From: Lachnoclostridium sp. UBA3262
GTDB lineage: Bacteria > Bacillota > Clostridia > Lachnospirales > Lachnospiraceae
NCBI GenBank assembly: GCA_002362575.1
Contig: DEUM01000035.1
Coordinates: forward strand, 1-64,000
DNA length: 64,000 nucleotides
Direction of reading: 5' to 3'
The notes below the pieces were generated by a model. It worked only from the letters and a program-made list of their open reading frames with translations, was not told the origin of the DNA and searched no databases. Positions 25,779-35,199 of this stretch are shown here, one piece after another (position 1 is the stretch's first letter; every line of letters begins with the position of its first letter). Both the position numbers and the translations under genes were made by a program.

Positions 25779-27322
25779 TCAACACTTTTAATATCCAGCT
25801 CAAACCAGAATTCTACGCCATTATCATAATTCTTTACCCCATATTTCTGATTATGAGCTTCCATTACCGCCTTTACGATAGACAGCCCGATTCCATTCCC
25901 CCCATATTCTCTCGTTCTTGCTTTATCTACCTTATAGAATTTTGACCATATTTTGTCTATATCCTCGTCAGGAATCGGATCCCCTGTGTTAAATACGCTC
26001 GTCCGCACAGTCCCCTCCTCCTTAGTCATCTTGATTTCAATTTTATTATCATATTTTACATGATTCAGTGCATTGCTGATATAATTTGTCACAACCTCCT
26101 CAATCATGTATTCATCTGCCCATACCATAACTGGTTCATCACTACGATGATAAGACAGCGTAACCCCCTTTTGTTGAAACAAAATATCAGAAAAGCTCAC
26201 TACTGAATTAATTACCCCGTTCAAATCAAAATGTTCAAGATGAACCTGCCCATTCCCGAACTCCAACTGATTCAGGCTGAGCAACCGCTTTACCATCTTA
26301 TTCATCTTATTCGCTTCATCTACAATTACATCACAATAAAATTCCCTGCTCTCCGGATCGTCGTTAATATTTTCCTGTAATCCCTCTGCATAACCTTGAA
26401 TCAAAGCAATCGGCGTTTTCAGCTCATGGGAAACATTTGCCAGAAACTCCTGTCTCATCTTTTCCTGCTCGGAACGTCTCTGTAAATCCAGTTGCAGCTC
26501 GTTGTTAGCCGTTTTTAACTCAGATATCGTTTCCTCAAGCTTATCAGACAATGCATTCATGCTGTTTCCCAGAACACCAATCTCATCACACCGGTCATCC
26601 TCATATCGAAATGAAAAATTCAGCTTCTGCATATCCTGTGCGTGTCTGGCAAGGCGGAGAATCGGTTTTGTATACTGGTTACTGACGAACAGCATAATAA
26701 AAATTCCCACAATAACAACCGTAATGCCTACATATGCCATAAACTGATTTGATACATGGGAACTCTCCTGAATACTCTGATAACTGGCCCTTAAATACAC
26801 CCAGTAGTTTCCCGGCATACGTCCCGTCAGTTCAATAAAATTTGAGTCCATTCTCTTGTCAAAAACCTTATAGACCGCACAATTATAAGCATTACTGAGT
26901 ATCTGGCAGTTATCATCCAAAGGCGTCCCAAAATACATTGCTTTCACATACTTGCCAAGCTGATCCTTCGTCACTTCCTGCAGTCGGTTAGAATTCGCCG
27001 GATACACATAGTTCAACGTGGCAATATCTCCGGAACCCTGATATGCCTCTATCTGCATAACATAAATACTGACATTCGAATTTGTACTCAATATATCCAG
27101 CTTATCATAAATATCATTTCTTCCCGCATCACTGATTTCTTCCCAGTTTACACTGTCGCATACACTGACTACACGTGAATACACGTTCTTCATCTGGGCA
27201 ACCTTTGTTTTCTGATAAAAATTTGGAAGCAGAAAAATATTCGTAATCCACATACAGACAATTGTCAGTACCAGCATGCCGGAAAAAATAATGATAAGTC
27301 TCGTTCGCATTGAATGTTTCAT
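25775..27322 (-). CDS. Two-component sensor histidine kinase
   Basis: A 515-residue membrane sensor kinase. It has TM1 (about 8-30), an extracellular sensing region of about 160 residues, TM2 (about 191-213), a HAMP linker, a HisKA dimerisation domain with phospho-acceptor His299 in ANVSHELKTP, and a C-terminal HATPase with the N-box EVVTNYISNALNHV and G-box GGNGIGLSIV. It would phosphorylate the response regulator encoded just upstream. Translation starts 3 bp after the regulator's stop. The extracellular region has no recognised ligand motif, so the signal is unknown. Confidence 0.93.
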   Translation of the reverse strand: MKHSMRTRLIIIFSGMLVLTIVCMWITNIFLLPNFYQKTKVAQMKNVYSRVVSVCDSVNWEEISDAGRNDIYDKLDILSTNSNVSIYVMQIEAYQGSGDIATLNYVYPANSNRLQEVTKDQLGKYVKAMYFGTPLDDNCQILSNAYNCAVYKVFDKRMDSNFIELTGRMPGNYWVYLRASYQSIQESSHVSNQFMAYVGITVVIVGIFIMLFVSNQYTKPILRLARHAQDMQKLNFSFRYEDDRCDEIGVLGNSMNALSDKLEETISELKTANNELQLDLQRRSEQEKMRQEFLANVSHELKTPIALIQGYAEGLQENINDDPESREFYCDVIVDEANKMNKMVKRLLSLNQLEFGNGQVHLEHFDLNGVINSVVSFSDILFQQKGVTLSYHRSDEPVMVWADEYMIEEVVTNYISNALNHVKYDNKIEIKMTKEEGTVRTSVFNTGDPIPDEDIDKIWSKFYKVDKARTREYGGNGIGLSIVKAVMEAHNQKYGVKNYDNGVEFWFELDIKSVD

Positions 27323-27325
27323 CCG

Positions 27326-27997
27326 CTACACCTCGAATTTGTATCCCATACCCCAGATTGTTTTTATATACTCGCCGTACTTTCCCATCTTACTGCGCAG
27401 CTTTTTTACATGAGTGTCGATTGTCCGGGCATCCCCGAAATAGTCATAATCCCACACATGATTCAAAATCCGCTCTCTGGATAACGCAATATCCTTATTT
27501 TCCATAAAATAAGTAAGAAGTTCAAATTCTTTAAAGCTTAAATCGATTCTCTCGCCGTCAATGAGCACCTCATGGGCAGAGCGGTTCAGCACAATTCCGC
27601 CATACTCTAAATTCTCCTCACTCGCCGCATTGGTACGGCGAAGCAAAGCCTGAACCCGCGCTACTAAAATTTTCGGACTGAATGGTTTGGCAATATATTC
27701 GTCTACACCAAGCTCAAACCCTCTAAGCTCATCTGTCTCCGCCCCCCTTGCCGTCAGCATAATAATCGGCACTTTTGAATACTGCCGTATCTCCCTGCAG
27801 GTCTGCCATCCATCCATTTTCGGCATCATAACGTCCAAAATGACCAGTACAATCTCTTTATTTTCAAGAAAAATGTCAATCGCTTCTTCTCCGTCAGCAG
27901 CCTCCAGTACCTTGAAATCCTGCTTAACCAGAAAATCCTTTACCAGCTTGCGCATCCTCTGTTCATCATCCACAACTAATATTGTATTTCCGGCCAT
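27326..27997 (-). CDS. OmpR/PhoB family response regulator
   Basis: A 223-residue response regulator. The N-terminal receiver has the acidic pair DD at 10-11, phospho-acceptor Asp55 in LVILDVMMPKMDGW, conserved Thr and Lys. The C-terminal winged helix is of OmpR type (FKEFELLTYFMENKDIALSRERIL ... RTIDTHVKKLRSKMG). It is the cognate partner of the adjacent histidine kinase, with the start codon 11 bp after AAGGAG. Target genes cannot be read from sequence. Confidence 0.95.
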   Translation of the reverse strand: MAGNTILVVDDEQRMRKLVKDFLVKQDFKVLEAADGEEAIDIFLENKEIVLVILDVMMPKMDGWQTCREIRQYSKVPIIMLTARGAETDELRGFELGVDEYIAKPFSPKILVARVQALLRRTNAASEENLEYGGIVLNRSAHEVLIDGERIDLSFKEFELLTYFMENKDIALSRERILNHVWDYDYFGDARTIDTHVKKLRSKMGKYGEYIKTIWGMGYKFEV

Positions 27998-28039
27998 CGC
28001 ACCGTCTCCTTTCTTTCCGCCATACTATGTTGCACCAAG

Positions 28040-28648
28040 CTATTCTGTCGGCTCTGCTGCCCCTCCGGACACAGCCGCCTGTCCATCACCATTTTCCTCT
28101 TTACCCAATGCCTTCTCCCGGTTTATTAACTCATTTTCCCACTTTTCATATTTATCTATAAGTTCTTCTTCCATAGCAGACTTATAATCTGTAAAATATG
28201 TAAAAATAGAGTATTCCAGTTTAAAATTGATAACCACGAAACCAATCAATAAGATTACCAGCGCCGTCAGGGCAATTTTCATTTTCCGGTTCAAAAGCCG
28301 CTGTCCCTCGTACAGTCGCTGAAACCTTCCCTCATGCGCCGGGCGTGCCGGCATCGTATCCGGTTGCTGCTTAGCCACTTCCTTTATCGGAATTTCCGCT
28401 AATGTATGGTCCGATGCAAGGCCACTGTCAATAATATATTTTCTCAATTCATATAGAAAATTATACCCAATTACCGTTTCGAACAACTTATCTGCTACGG
28501 ATTTATTGTATACCTTCAACGCCGTCTTAGGATTTGAAATATCTGCCTTTTTCCGTAATTGTTGAATAACTTCTGCCTCCTGCACGGCCCGGTCATACGC
28601 CTCGCGGCTCTCAAAAACAAAGCTGCCTATCGTTTCCTTTTCTCCCAT
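28040..28648 (-). CDS. Hypothetical membrane protein (202 aa)
   Basis: Not recognised. The protein has a helical cytoplasmic N-terminal ~120 residues (ESREAYDRAVQEAEVIQQLRKK), one membrane span (about 124-143, KIALTALVILLIGFVVINFKL) and an external, charged coiled-coil-like tail. The start at 28648 is chosen because GGAG lies 6 bp upstream; an upstream GTG at 28672 is poorly spaced. It lies between the membrane PPIase and the two-component system, probably in one transcript. Confidence 0.62.
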   Translation of the reverse strand: MGEKETIGSFVFESREAYDRAVQEAEVIQQLRKKADISNPKTALKVYNKSVADKLFETVIGYNFLYELRKYIIDSGLASDHTLAEIPIKEVAKQQPDTMPARPAHEGRFQRLYEGQRLLNRKMKIALTALVILLIGFVVINFKLEYSIFTYFTDYKSAMEEELIDKYEKWENELINREKALGKEENGDGQAAVSGGAAEPTE

Positions 28649-28688
28649 TTCAGTCTCCATTCTAACGTGCACTAACCTCTTATATTAT

Positions 28689-29834
28689 CTATTTTTTATC
28701 TGCGTAGTCACCGACGAATTTCTTTGCATGTTCTATGAGCATATCATCTTTTGGATGTCCGCCATAATCCCTCATATACTCCGTAACTAAAGCTTCCAGC
28801 TTCATATTATCATCCTTGTCATATTCCATCATCTGCATTAGATACTTTCGGTAGGCCTCGTCATCCATTTTCAGGTTTTCCCTTTTTATAATTGTCTTTG
28901 CTATCATGCGGTCTCTCACAGTCTCCTCTGCCGTTTCAACCACCAGCTCGTCATCCATATTCAGACTTGCCAGCAAATCATCATATGTCGTTCCGCTTGC
29001 TTTCGCAAAATTTTCATACTGCTTTACTAAATCCTTCTTTGCTTCCTCCACAAGCCCCTTCGGATATTTTTTTACTTTACAGTTATCCGTCAGTTCTGTC
29101 CACGCCAAATCGCCTACATTTTCCAGATTTTCTTTCTTTAGCTTATCTTTGATATATGCCTGATATTCCTTTACTGTCTTATACTTTCCCTTTGACAGCC
29201 ATGAAGCATAGCTGTCATCAAACTTTCCATGAATCGTGATGGAAAAATCCACTTTTTTGCCCGCCACCTCGCTGTCATCATAATCGGAGGCAAACCTAAC
29301 TGGAATCGTATAAGTCTTTCCAATACTCTTTCCAATCAGTCCATTCTCAAAATCTTCTACATACTCGTAGTCGCCAACCCTGAGTGCCTCATCCTCCCCC
29401 TGAAGGTTTTCATTCGACTTTCCGTCCACATAACCGACAAAATCAATAAAGACATAATCACCCTTTTTTACCTTCTGATTATTCTTCATTGCCGTCTTTG
29501 CCTTTTTTGTCTCTGCCTTATTCTGCATTTCCGAAAGAATTTCCTCCTGCGTCGGCGTAACCTCAGTTTTCACATTTTTGTAGTTTCCCAACTCGATACA
29601 ATTGCTTTCTACAAAATCTGCCGCCTCTCCGTCCCCGGTTCCGGCGATGGCTTCAACCGCCGGGCCGGACGCATTATTTCCCTTGTCTTTCTTCATCACA
29701 TTCGCCACAAATGTCCCGCCGATAGCAAACATCATCACCGCTATGACAACAACGGCCGTAATGGCCGTCATTCGACTTACAGCAATTTTTTTCTGATTCT
29801 TTTTCTTTTTATTTCTGTCCTTATAATTCGCCAT
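28689..29834 (-). CDS. Membrane-anchored trigger-factor/FKBP-type peptidyl-prolyl isomerase
   Basis: A 381-residue protein with a lysine-rich cytoplasmic tip, a membrane anchor (about 22-45), an FKBP-type isomerase domain (about 130-210, KKGDYVFIDFVGYVDGK ... FENGLIGKSIGKTYTIPVRF) and a helical C-terminal chaperone region like that of trigger factor. Unlike ribosome-bound trigger factor it lacks the ribosome-binding N-domain and is held outside the membrane. It probably helps fold exported proteins, a role comparable to PrsA. The start follows AGGAGG. Confidence 0.8.
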   Translation of the reverse strand: MANYKDRNKKKKNQKKIAVSRMTAITAVVVIAVMMFAIGGTFVANVMKKDKGNNASGPAVEAIAGTGDGEAADFVESNCIELGNYKNVKTEVTPTQEEILSEMQNKAETKKAKTAMKNNQKVKKGDYVFIDFVGYVDGKSNENLQGEDEALRVGDYEYVEDFENGLIGKSIGKTYTIPVRFASDYDDSEVAGKKVDFSITIHGKFDDSYASWLSKGKYKTVKEYQAYIKDKLKKENLENVGDLAWTELTDNCKVKKYPKGLVEEAKKDLVKQYENFAKASGTTYDDLLASLNMDDELVVETAEETVRDRMIAKTIIKRENLKMDDEAYRKYLMQMMEYDKDDNMKLEALVTEYMRDYGGHPKDDMLIEHAKKFVGDYADKK

Positions 29835-29917
29835 TTCTACCTCCTACATCCTATGTCTGGCTCAAACTTAATATGGCGTCATCATACCACAAATTTGTGA
29901 CGAAAAAATGTAATCTC

Positions 29918-30406
29918 TTACTCTTTAGCATTGATATAATTCATCAGACCTTCCGCCTTGATAATTTTCTGCATGAACTCTGGAAACGCCTGTCCCTGAT
30001 AAGACTCGTTCTTTGTCTTGTTTGTAATTACACCGCTGTCAAAATCTATCTCAACCTCATCACCGGCCTCAATCCCAGCAGCTGCTTCCTGACATTCAAT
30101 AATTGGCAGACCGATATTGATAGCATTTCGGTAAAAAATGCGGGCGAAGGTCTCTGCAATCACGCAGCTGACGCCGGAAGCCTTAATCGCAATCGGCGCA
30201 TGTTCACGAGAAGAACCACATCCAAAGTTTTTTGTGGCAACAATGATATCCCCTTTCTTCACCTGATTTACAAAATCTTTATCAATATCCTCCATACAGT
30301 GAGTAGCCAGCTCTGCCGGATCTGAGGAATTCAGATAACGGGCAGGGATGATTACGTCAGTATCTACATTATCTCCGTACTTAAATACTTTTCCTAATGC
30401 TTTCAT
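29918..30406 (-). CDS. leuD: 3-isopropylmalate dehydratase small subunit
   Basis: LeuD, the swivelling small subunit of isopropylmalate isomerase in leucine biosynthesis. The motif GCGSSREHAPIAIKASG and the N-terminal GDNVDTDVIIPARYL are intact. The 162-residue length matches the short archaeal/clostridial type that pairs with a ~420-residue LeuC. AGGAGG precedes the start, 52 bp after leuC. Confidence 0.95.
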   Translation of the reverse strand: MKALGKVFKYGDNVDTDVIIPARYLNSSDPAELATHCMEDIDKDFVNQVKKGDIIVATKNFGCGSSREHAPIAIKASGVSCVIAETFARIFYRNAINIGLPIIECQEAAAGIEAGDEVEIDFDSGVITNKTKNESYQGQAFPEFMQKIIKAEGLMNYINAKE

Positions 30407-30458
30407 ATTTACCTCCTAAATATATAAATATAGGGTTTCACTCCATTATCGTCCACTA

Positions 30459-31724
30459 TTACAATCCAAGCTCTGACGGCTCAGAAATTTTACCGGTTAC
30501 CGCACTGGCTGCTGCAACCGCCGGACTTGCCAGATAAATTTCTGAATCCACATGTCCCATGCGGCCTACAAAGTTGCGGTTCGTCGTCGAAACAGCCCGC
30601 TCGCCTGCCGCCAGAATCCCCATATGGCCTCCCAGACACGGACCGCAGGTCGGCGTACTGACAATGGCGCCCGCTTTGATAAATATCTGCGTGAGCCCCT
30701 CCTCAATCGCCTGTAAATAAATCGCCTGCGTTGCCGGAATCACAATACAGCGGATTCCTTTCTTTACCTTGCGGCCTTTTAATATTTCTGCCGCCACCCG
30801 CATATCCTCGATACGTCCGTTCGTACAGGAGCCGATTACTACCTGATCAATAGCTACCTCTCCGGACTCCTCCACCGTCTTTGTATTTTCCGGCAAATGT
30901 GGAAAAGCCACGGTCGGCTTCAGCTTTCCTAAATCAATCGTAATCGTTTCATCATACTCAGCATCCTCGTCTGCCTCATATGCGGTATACTTCTTTGTAG
31001 AATGTTCCTTCATATAAGCAACTGTCTTGTCATCTACCGGAAAAATACCGTTTTTCGCTCCCGCCTCAATCGCCATATTGGCAATGGTAAAACGGTCATC
31101 CATTGAAAGGCTTGCCACTCCCTCGCCTGTAAATTCCAGTGAGCGGTACAGTGCTCCGTCGACCCCAATCATGCCAATCAGATGCAAAATAACATCCTTT
31201 CCACTTACCCATTGATTTAATTTCCCGGTCAGATTCACCCGGATTGCCGACGGCACCTTAAACCACGCCTTTCCTGTAATCATGCCGGCCCCCATATCTG
31301 TGCTTCCCACTCCAGTGGAAAAAGCGCCTAATGCTCCGTAGGTACATGTGTGGGAATCCGCCCCGATACAGGTCTCTCCTGCCACAATCAGTCCCTTCTC
31401 CGGCAAAAGCGCATGCTCAATACCCATTTCGCCCACTTCAAAATAATTCGTAATTCCCTGTGCTTTCGCATATTCACGGACACATTTGCAGTGCTCTGCT
31501 GACTTGATATCCTTGTTCGGTGCAAAATGGTCTGGCACCAGTGCAATCTTATCCTTATCAAAAACTGTCTTTTTATTCAGCTTCTCAACCTCATGGATTG
31601 CTACCGGCCCTGTAATATCATTTGCCAGTACCATATCCAAATCCGCTTCAATTAACTGGCCCGCCACAACGGTTTCTAACCCAGCGTGAGCCGCCAGAAT
31701 TTTCTGAGTCATTGTCATACCCAT
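30459..31724 (-). CDS. leuC: 3-isopropylmalate dehydratase large subunit
   Basis: LeuC, the aconitase-family 4Fe-4S subunit of isopropylmalate isomerase. Signature segments are present: GADSHTCTYGALG, the cluster Cys in GSCTNGR and the CGPCLGGHMG pair. The 421-residue size is that of the LeuC/HacA subtype used with short LeuD subunits. The first ATG (31724) is 7 bp after GGAGG. leuA and leuB are not in the window. Confidence 0.95.
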   Translation of the reverse strand: MGMTMTQKILAAHAGLETVVAGQLIEADLDMVLANDITGPVAIHEVEKLNKKTVFDKDKIALVPDHFAPNKDIKSAEHCKCVREYAKAQGITNYFEVGEMGIEHALLPEKGLIVAGETCIGADSHTCTYGALGAFSTGVGSTDMGAGMITGKAWFKVPSAIRVNLTGKLNQWVSGKDVILHLIGMIGVDGALYRSLEFTGEGVASLSMDDRFTIANMAIEAGAKNGIFPVDDKTVAYMKEHSTKKYTAYEADEDAEYDETITIDLGKLKPTVAFPHLPENTKTVEESGEVAIDQVVIGSCTNGRIEDMRVAAEILKGRKVKKGIRCIVIPATQAIYLQAIEEGLTQIFIKAGAIVSTPTCGPCLGGHMGILAAGERAVSTTNRNFVGRMGHVDSEIYLASPAVAAASAVTGKISEPSELGL

Positions 31725-31767
31725 ATTTTGTCCTCCATTCTGCCATATAGCTTTTTATCTGCAACCT

Positions 31768-31796
31768 ATTGTATCAGAATTTTTTGCATTTGTATA
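31768..31796 (-). promoter_or_regulatory. Probable sigma-A promoter of leuCD
   Basis: Minus-strand TATACA (31791-31796) and TACAAT (31768-31773) are 17 bp apart, about 45 nt before the leuC start codon. The leader is too short for a T-box or attenuator. Confidence 0.6.
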
Positions 31797-31840
31797 GAGC
31801 TTGTTCTTTCCTTTGCCTGACGGTATCAAGTCGAGCCACT

Positions 31841-31875
31841 AAAAAAAGAGCTGACGGAGAACCGCAGCCCTTTTT
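31841..31875 (-). terminator. Terminator of nrdD-nrdG-dut
   Basis: On the minus strand a GC-rich hairpin (31848-31870, GGGCTG pairing with CAGCTC around GG-TTCT-CC) is followed by seven T residues (complement of 31841-31847), directly after the dut stop codon. Confidence 0.85.
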
Positions 31876-31884
31876 CTCTTTCCG

Positions 31885-32331
31885 TTATTTACTTCCGGTT
31901 GAGCCGAAGCCGCCTTCACCTCTGACCGTATCTTCTAACTCCTGAACTTCTTCATATTCGGCAAATACATACGGGGCGATTACCATCTGGGCAATTCTTT
32001 CGCTGGTATCAATCTCAATATCAACGTCAGAATGATTATAAAGCGCTACCATAATTTCTCCACGGTAATCCGAATCAATTACCCCGACTTTGTTTGCCGG
32101 AGCAAGTCCTTTCTTACACGCCAGCCCACTCCTTGCATACACCAGTCCTACCAGACCGACTGGAATTTCTACGGCAATTCCCGTATGGACAAATTCGGTT
32201 GTCCCTGCCTTTATCGTCAGCGGTTCTTCCATGCAGGCGTACAAATCTGCCCCCGCCGCAAACTCTGTCCCATAGTGCGGCATCTGCGCCTTCTTATCCA
32301 GCTTCTTAAACCGCAATTTCGTTGTCATCAT
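31885..32331 (-). CDS. dut: dUTP diphosphatase (dUTPase)
   Basis: Trimeric dUTPase that hydrolyses dUTP to dUMP, keeping uracil out of DNA and feeding dTTP synthesis. All five motifs are visible, among them AGADLYA, ARSGLACKKGL, GVIDSDYRGEIMVALYNHS, RIAQMVIAP and the C-terminal GEGGFGSTG. The length is 148 residues. The start at 32331 follows AAGGAG. It lies 16 bp after nrdG in what looks like a dNTP-supply operon, and works alongside ung (19731) against uracil in DNA. Confidence 0.95.
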   Translation of the reverse strand: MMTTKLRFKKLDKKAQMPHYGTEFAAGADLYACMEEPLTIKAGTTEFVHTGIAVEIPVGLVGLVYARSGLACKKGLAPANKVGVIDSDYRGEIMVALYNHSDVDIEIDTSERIAQMVIAPYVFAEYEEVQELEDTVRGEGGFGSTGSK

Positions 32332-32347
32332 GGCGTTCTCCTTTGTT

Positions 32348-32878
32348 CTATACGATTTCGCCCTCCCAGTGAACAATTCCACCAGTTTCCAGCGACTTCT
32401 TTACATCAATAATTCTCTGATTGTCTGAACCGCGGAAATTTACCTTTAAATTCTTTTTCTCCGCTATGAACTCGCCATCCACTAGGATATCAATGTACGA
32501 CAGCATTTCTTTCGACACTTCAGATTCTCTGCACATCCGCTCTACAATATCCCGGTCAAACAGATATCCTGAAAAGCACCATATATCTTTCTCCGGATAT
32601 GTCTCGCGCACCCTTCTGAGCAGAGGCAGAAGCCCTTCCTGATTGGAAGGTTCAAACGGCTCTCCACCCAAAAGTGTAAGTCCTGCTACATAACTCGGTT
32701 TTAAATAAGAAATAATATCTTCTATTTCTTTTTCCGTAAATGGTTTTCCATAATTAAAATCCCAAGCTTCCTGATTAAAACAATCCTTGCAGTGATGGGT
32801 ACAGCCGCTGACAAACAGTGACACACGGACACCAATGCCATTTGCCACATCATACTGCTTAATATCTGCGTAATTCAC
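32348..32878 (-). CDS. nrdG: Anaerobic ribonucleotide reductase activating enzyme
   Basis: NrdG, the radical-SAM enzyme that installs the glycyl radical on NrdD. The CTHHCKDC cluster motif (CX3CX2C) and the SAM-binding LLGGEPFEP are present. Length 176 residues. A GTG start at 32878 (MNYADIKQYDV) is chosen because GGAGG lies 5 bp upstream and it matches the family's usual N-terminus. It lies 21 bp after nrdD. Confidence 0.94.
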   Translation of the reverse strand: MNYADIKQYDVANGIGVRVSLFVSGCTHHCKDCFNQEAWDFNYGKPFTEKEIEDIISYLKPSYVAGLTLLGGEPFEPSNQEGLLPLLRRVRETYPEKDIWCFSGYLFDRDIVERMCRESEVSKEMLSYIDILVDGEFIAEKKNLKVNFRGSDNQRIIDVKKSLETGGIVHWEGEIV

Positions 32879-32899
32879 AACATCCTCCAATTTCTTCTA

Positions 32900-35026
32900 T
32901 TACAAATGGAGAACACGGGAATTAATTTCCTTTGTCTTTCCAACATTCCAGAAATTCTCTCCCAGATAACCGCATGTCCTTCTTGTAACATTCATTTTGT
33001 CATGGTCTTTGTTCCCACAGTTCGGACATTCCCACTCCAAATCATCATTGATAATAATCTCTCCATCATAACCGCACTCATGGCAGAAATCAGACTTCGT
33101 ATTAAATTCTGCATACTGAATGTTGTCATAAATATATTTTACCACTTCCTCTAAGGCAGGCAGATTGTGCTGCATATTCGGAATCTCAACATATGAAATC
33201 GCACCACCCGAAGAAATTACCTGGAACTGACTCTCAAAATCAAATTTATCAAATGCGGCAATTTTCTCACGCACATCTACATGATAGGAATTGGTATAAT
33301 ATCCCTTATCCGTGACATCTTCAATCGAGCCAAAACGCTTCTTATCAATCTCAGCAAAACGATAGCAGAGACTCTCTGCCGGTGTGCCATACAAACCAAA
33401 ATGGATACCTGTTTCCTCTTTCCACGTGTCAGTTGCACGGCGGAGACGGTTCATCAGTGCTTTAGCAAACTGGCTTCCCTTCTCTGTCGTCTGGCTCTCT
33501 CCCGTCATCAGCTTCGTCACTTCATACAATCCGATATAGCCGAGTGAAATCGTCGAATAACCGCCGTGAAGCAGCTTATCGATTTTTTCTCCCTTTCCAA
33601 GGCGCGCAATCGCACCATACTGCCAGTGAATCGGGCTGACATCGCTTGTCACTCCCTCCAGTGCACGGTGACGGCACATTAACGCCTCAAAGCAGAGGGA
33701 AAGCCGTTCTTCCAATAACTGCCAGAAATACTCCGTATCTCCTTTTGCCAAAATACCAATCTGCGGAAGATTCAGGCTGACAACACCTTGATTAAAGCGT
33801 CCCTCAAATTTATAATTGCCATCCTCATCCTTCCACGGCGTCAGGAAACTGCGGCAACCCATACAGCTAAACACATTCCCCTCATAATTCTCACGCATCT
33901 GCTTAGCAGAAATATAATCCGGATACATTCTTTTTGCTGAACACTGAACGGCAAGCTTGGTAATGTAGTCATATTTACCGCCCTTCAGAGCATTATGCTC
34001 GTCCAGAACATAAATCAGCTTTGGAAATGCCGGCGTCACATAGACACCCTTCTCGTTTTTAATCCCCTCCAGACGCTGGCGGAGAATTTCTTCTATAATC
34101 ATTGCATTTTCTTCAATATATTTATCATTGGCGTCCAAATTTAAAAACAGTGTAACAAACGGAGACTGCCCATTTGTCGTCATCAGAGTATTAATCTGAT
34201 ACTGAATCGTCTGAACTCCGGAGCGAAGCTCATCATTTACACGATCTCTGACAAACTCCTCAATGACCTCTGCCTCTACCTTATCTCCATACTTTTTCAT
34301 ATAGTGGGCACGGTACTTGTCCGCACTCTTGCGCAGATATTTGCCCAAATGTCTTGTATCAACTGACTGTCCTCCATACTGGCTGCTTGCCACAGCAGAA
34401 ATAATCTGCGTCACTACAGTGCAGGCTACCTGAAAGCTTTTCGGACTCTCAATCAGCTTACCGTTCATAACTGTACCATTATCCAGCATATCTCCAATGT
34501 TAATGAGACAGCAGTTAAAAATCGGCTGGATGAAATAGTCCATGTCGTGGAAATGCAGGACGCCCTCCTCATGAGCCTTTGTCACCTTCTCCGGCAGGAG
34601 AACTCTCTTTGTCAGGTCTTTGGAAACCTCACCTGCAATCAAATCACGCTGCGTGCTTGCCACATAAGCATTTTTATTTGAGTTTTCTTCCATAACATCC
34701 TTGTTACTGTTCTGAATCAAACTCATAATGGAGTCATCGGTCGTATTTGCCTTACGAACCAGCTCTCTTGTGTAACGGTATATAATGTATTTTTTAGCCA
34801 GTACAAATTTGCCTGCTGCCATCAATTTCTGCTCAATAATGTCCTGAATGTCCTCCACCTGCATTGTATCCCTTTTCATATTCTCAATGCCGGCAACGAT
34901 ACCATCAATCATATCGTCGGATGCCTTCTCAAACTGCTCTACCTCTGCGTTCGCTTTGCGAACTGCAATCAAAATCTTGTTCCGGTCGTACTCAACCATA
35001 CGTCCGTCTCTTTTAATAACCCTCAC
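32900..35026 (-). CDS. nrdD: Anaerobic ribonucleoside-triphosphate reductase
   Basis: NrdD (class III), which makes dNTPs from NTPs without oxygen. Visible are an N-terminal ATP-cone beginning RVIKRDGRMVEYDRNKI, the catalytic barrel with Cys-containing VFSCMGCRSFL, a C-terminal zinc site (CHECG ... CPNCG), and the glycyl-radical loop RRTCGYLGENFWNVGKTKE. The start is placed at a GTG at 35026. Although the frame is open to 35098, the only good promoter has its -10 box inside that extension, and the family normally begins right at RVIKRDGR. The ribosome site AAAGGAG is somewhat distant (13 bp). It heads the nrdD-nrdG-dut operon. Confidence 0.93.
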   Translation of the reverse strand: MRVIKRDGRMVEYDRNKILIAVRKANAEVEQFEKASDDMIDGIVAGIENMKRDTMQVEDIQDIIEQKLMAAGKFVLAKKYIIYRYTRELVRKANTTDDSIMSLIQNSNKDVMEENSNKNAYVASTQRDLIAGEVSKDLTKRVLLPEKVTKAHEEGVLHFHDMDYFIQPIFNCCLINIGDMLDNGTVMNGKLIESPKSFQVACTVVTQIISAVASSQYGGQSVDTRHLGKYLRKSADKYRAHYMKKYGDKVEAEVIEEFVRDRVNDELRSGVQTIQYQINTLMTTNGQSPFVTLFLNLDANDKYIEENAMIIEEILRQRLEGIKNEKGVYVTPAFPKLIYVLDEHNALKGGKYDYITKLAVQCSAKRMYPDYISAKQMRENYEGNVFSCMGCRSFLTPWKDEDGNYKFEGRFNQGVVSLNLPQIGILAKGDTEYFWQLLEERLSLCFEALMCRHRALEGVTSDVSPIHWQYGAIARLGKGEKIDKLLHGGYSTISLGYIGLYEVTKLMTGESQTTEKGSQFAKALMNRLRRATDTWKEETGIHFGLYGTPAESLCYRFAEIDKKRFGSIEDVTDKGYYTNSYHVDVREKIAAFDKFDFESQFQVISSGGAISYVEIPNMQHNLPALEEVVKYIYDNIQYAEFNTKSDFCHECGYDGEIIINDDLEWECPNCGNKDHDKMNVTRRTCGYLGENFWNVGKTKEINSRVLHL

Positions 35027-35075
35027 TTTTCTGGTAACTCTCCTTTCGTTTTTGCTTTGGAAGCTTCTGGGAATC

Positions 35076-35104
35076 ATTATAACACTACTGTTTTTCATTG
35101 TCTA
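35076..35104 (-). promoter_or_regulatory. Sigma-A promoter of nrdDG-dut
   Basis: Minus-strand TAGACA (35099-35104) and TATAAT (35076-35081) are 17 bp apart. The expected transcription start (about 35069) lies downstream of the ATGs at 35098 and 35074, which is the main argument for the internal GTG start. Confidence 0.7.
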
Positions 35105-35117
35105 CTATATATTGTAA
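35102..35117 (-). promoter_or_regulatory. NrdR-like box 1
   Basis: The 16-mer CTACTATATATTGTAA (plus strand) is a good match to the NrdR box consensus ACACwATATATwGTGT. It overlaps the -35 element of the nrdD promoter, where bound NrdR would block polymerase. Confidence 0.55.
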
Positions 35118-35143
35118 TTATTTTTATATTTTTTTATTTTGCG

Positions 35144-35159
35144 GCACAATATCCTGTGT
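35144..35159 (-). promoter_or_regulatory. NrdR-like box 2
   Basis: GCACAATATCCTGTGT matches most positions of the NrdR consensus. It lies exactly 42 bp (about four helical turns) from box 1, fitting the same-face tandem arrangement typical of NrdR operators. Confidence 0.6.
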
Positions 35160-35199
35160 TTTTACTATAGCAGTAGAATACATAAAAGGGTGCGTCTGA

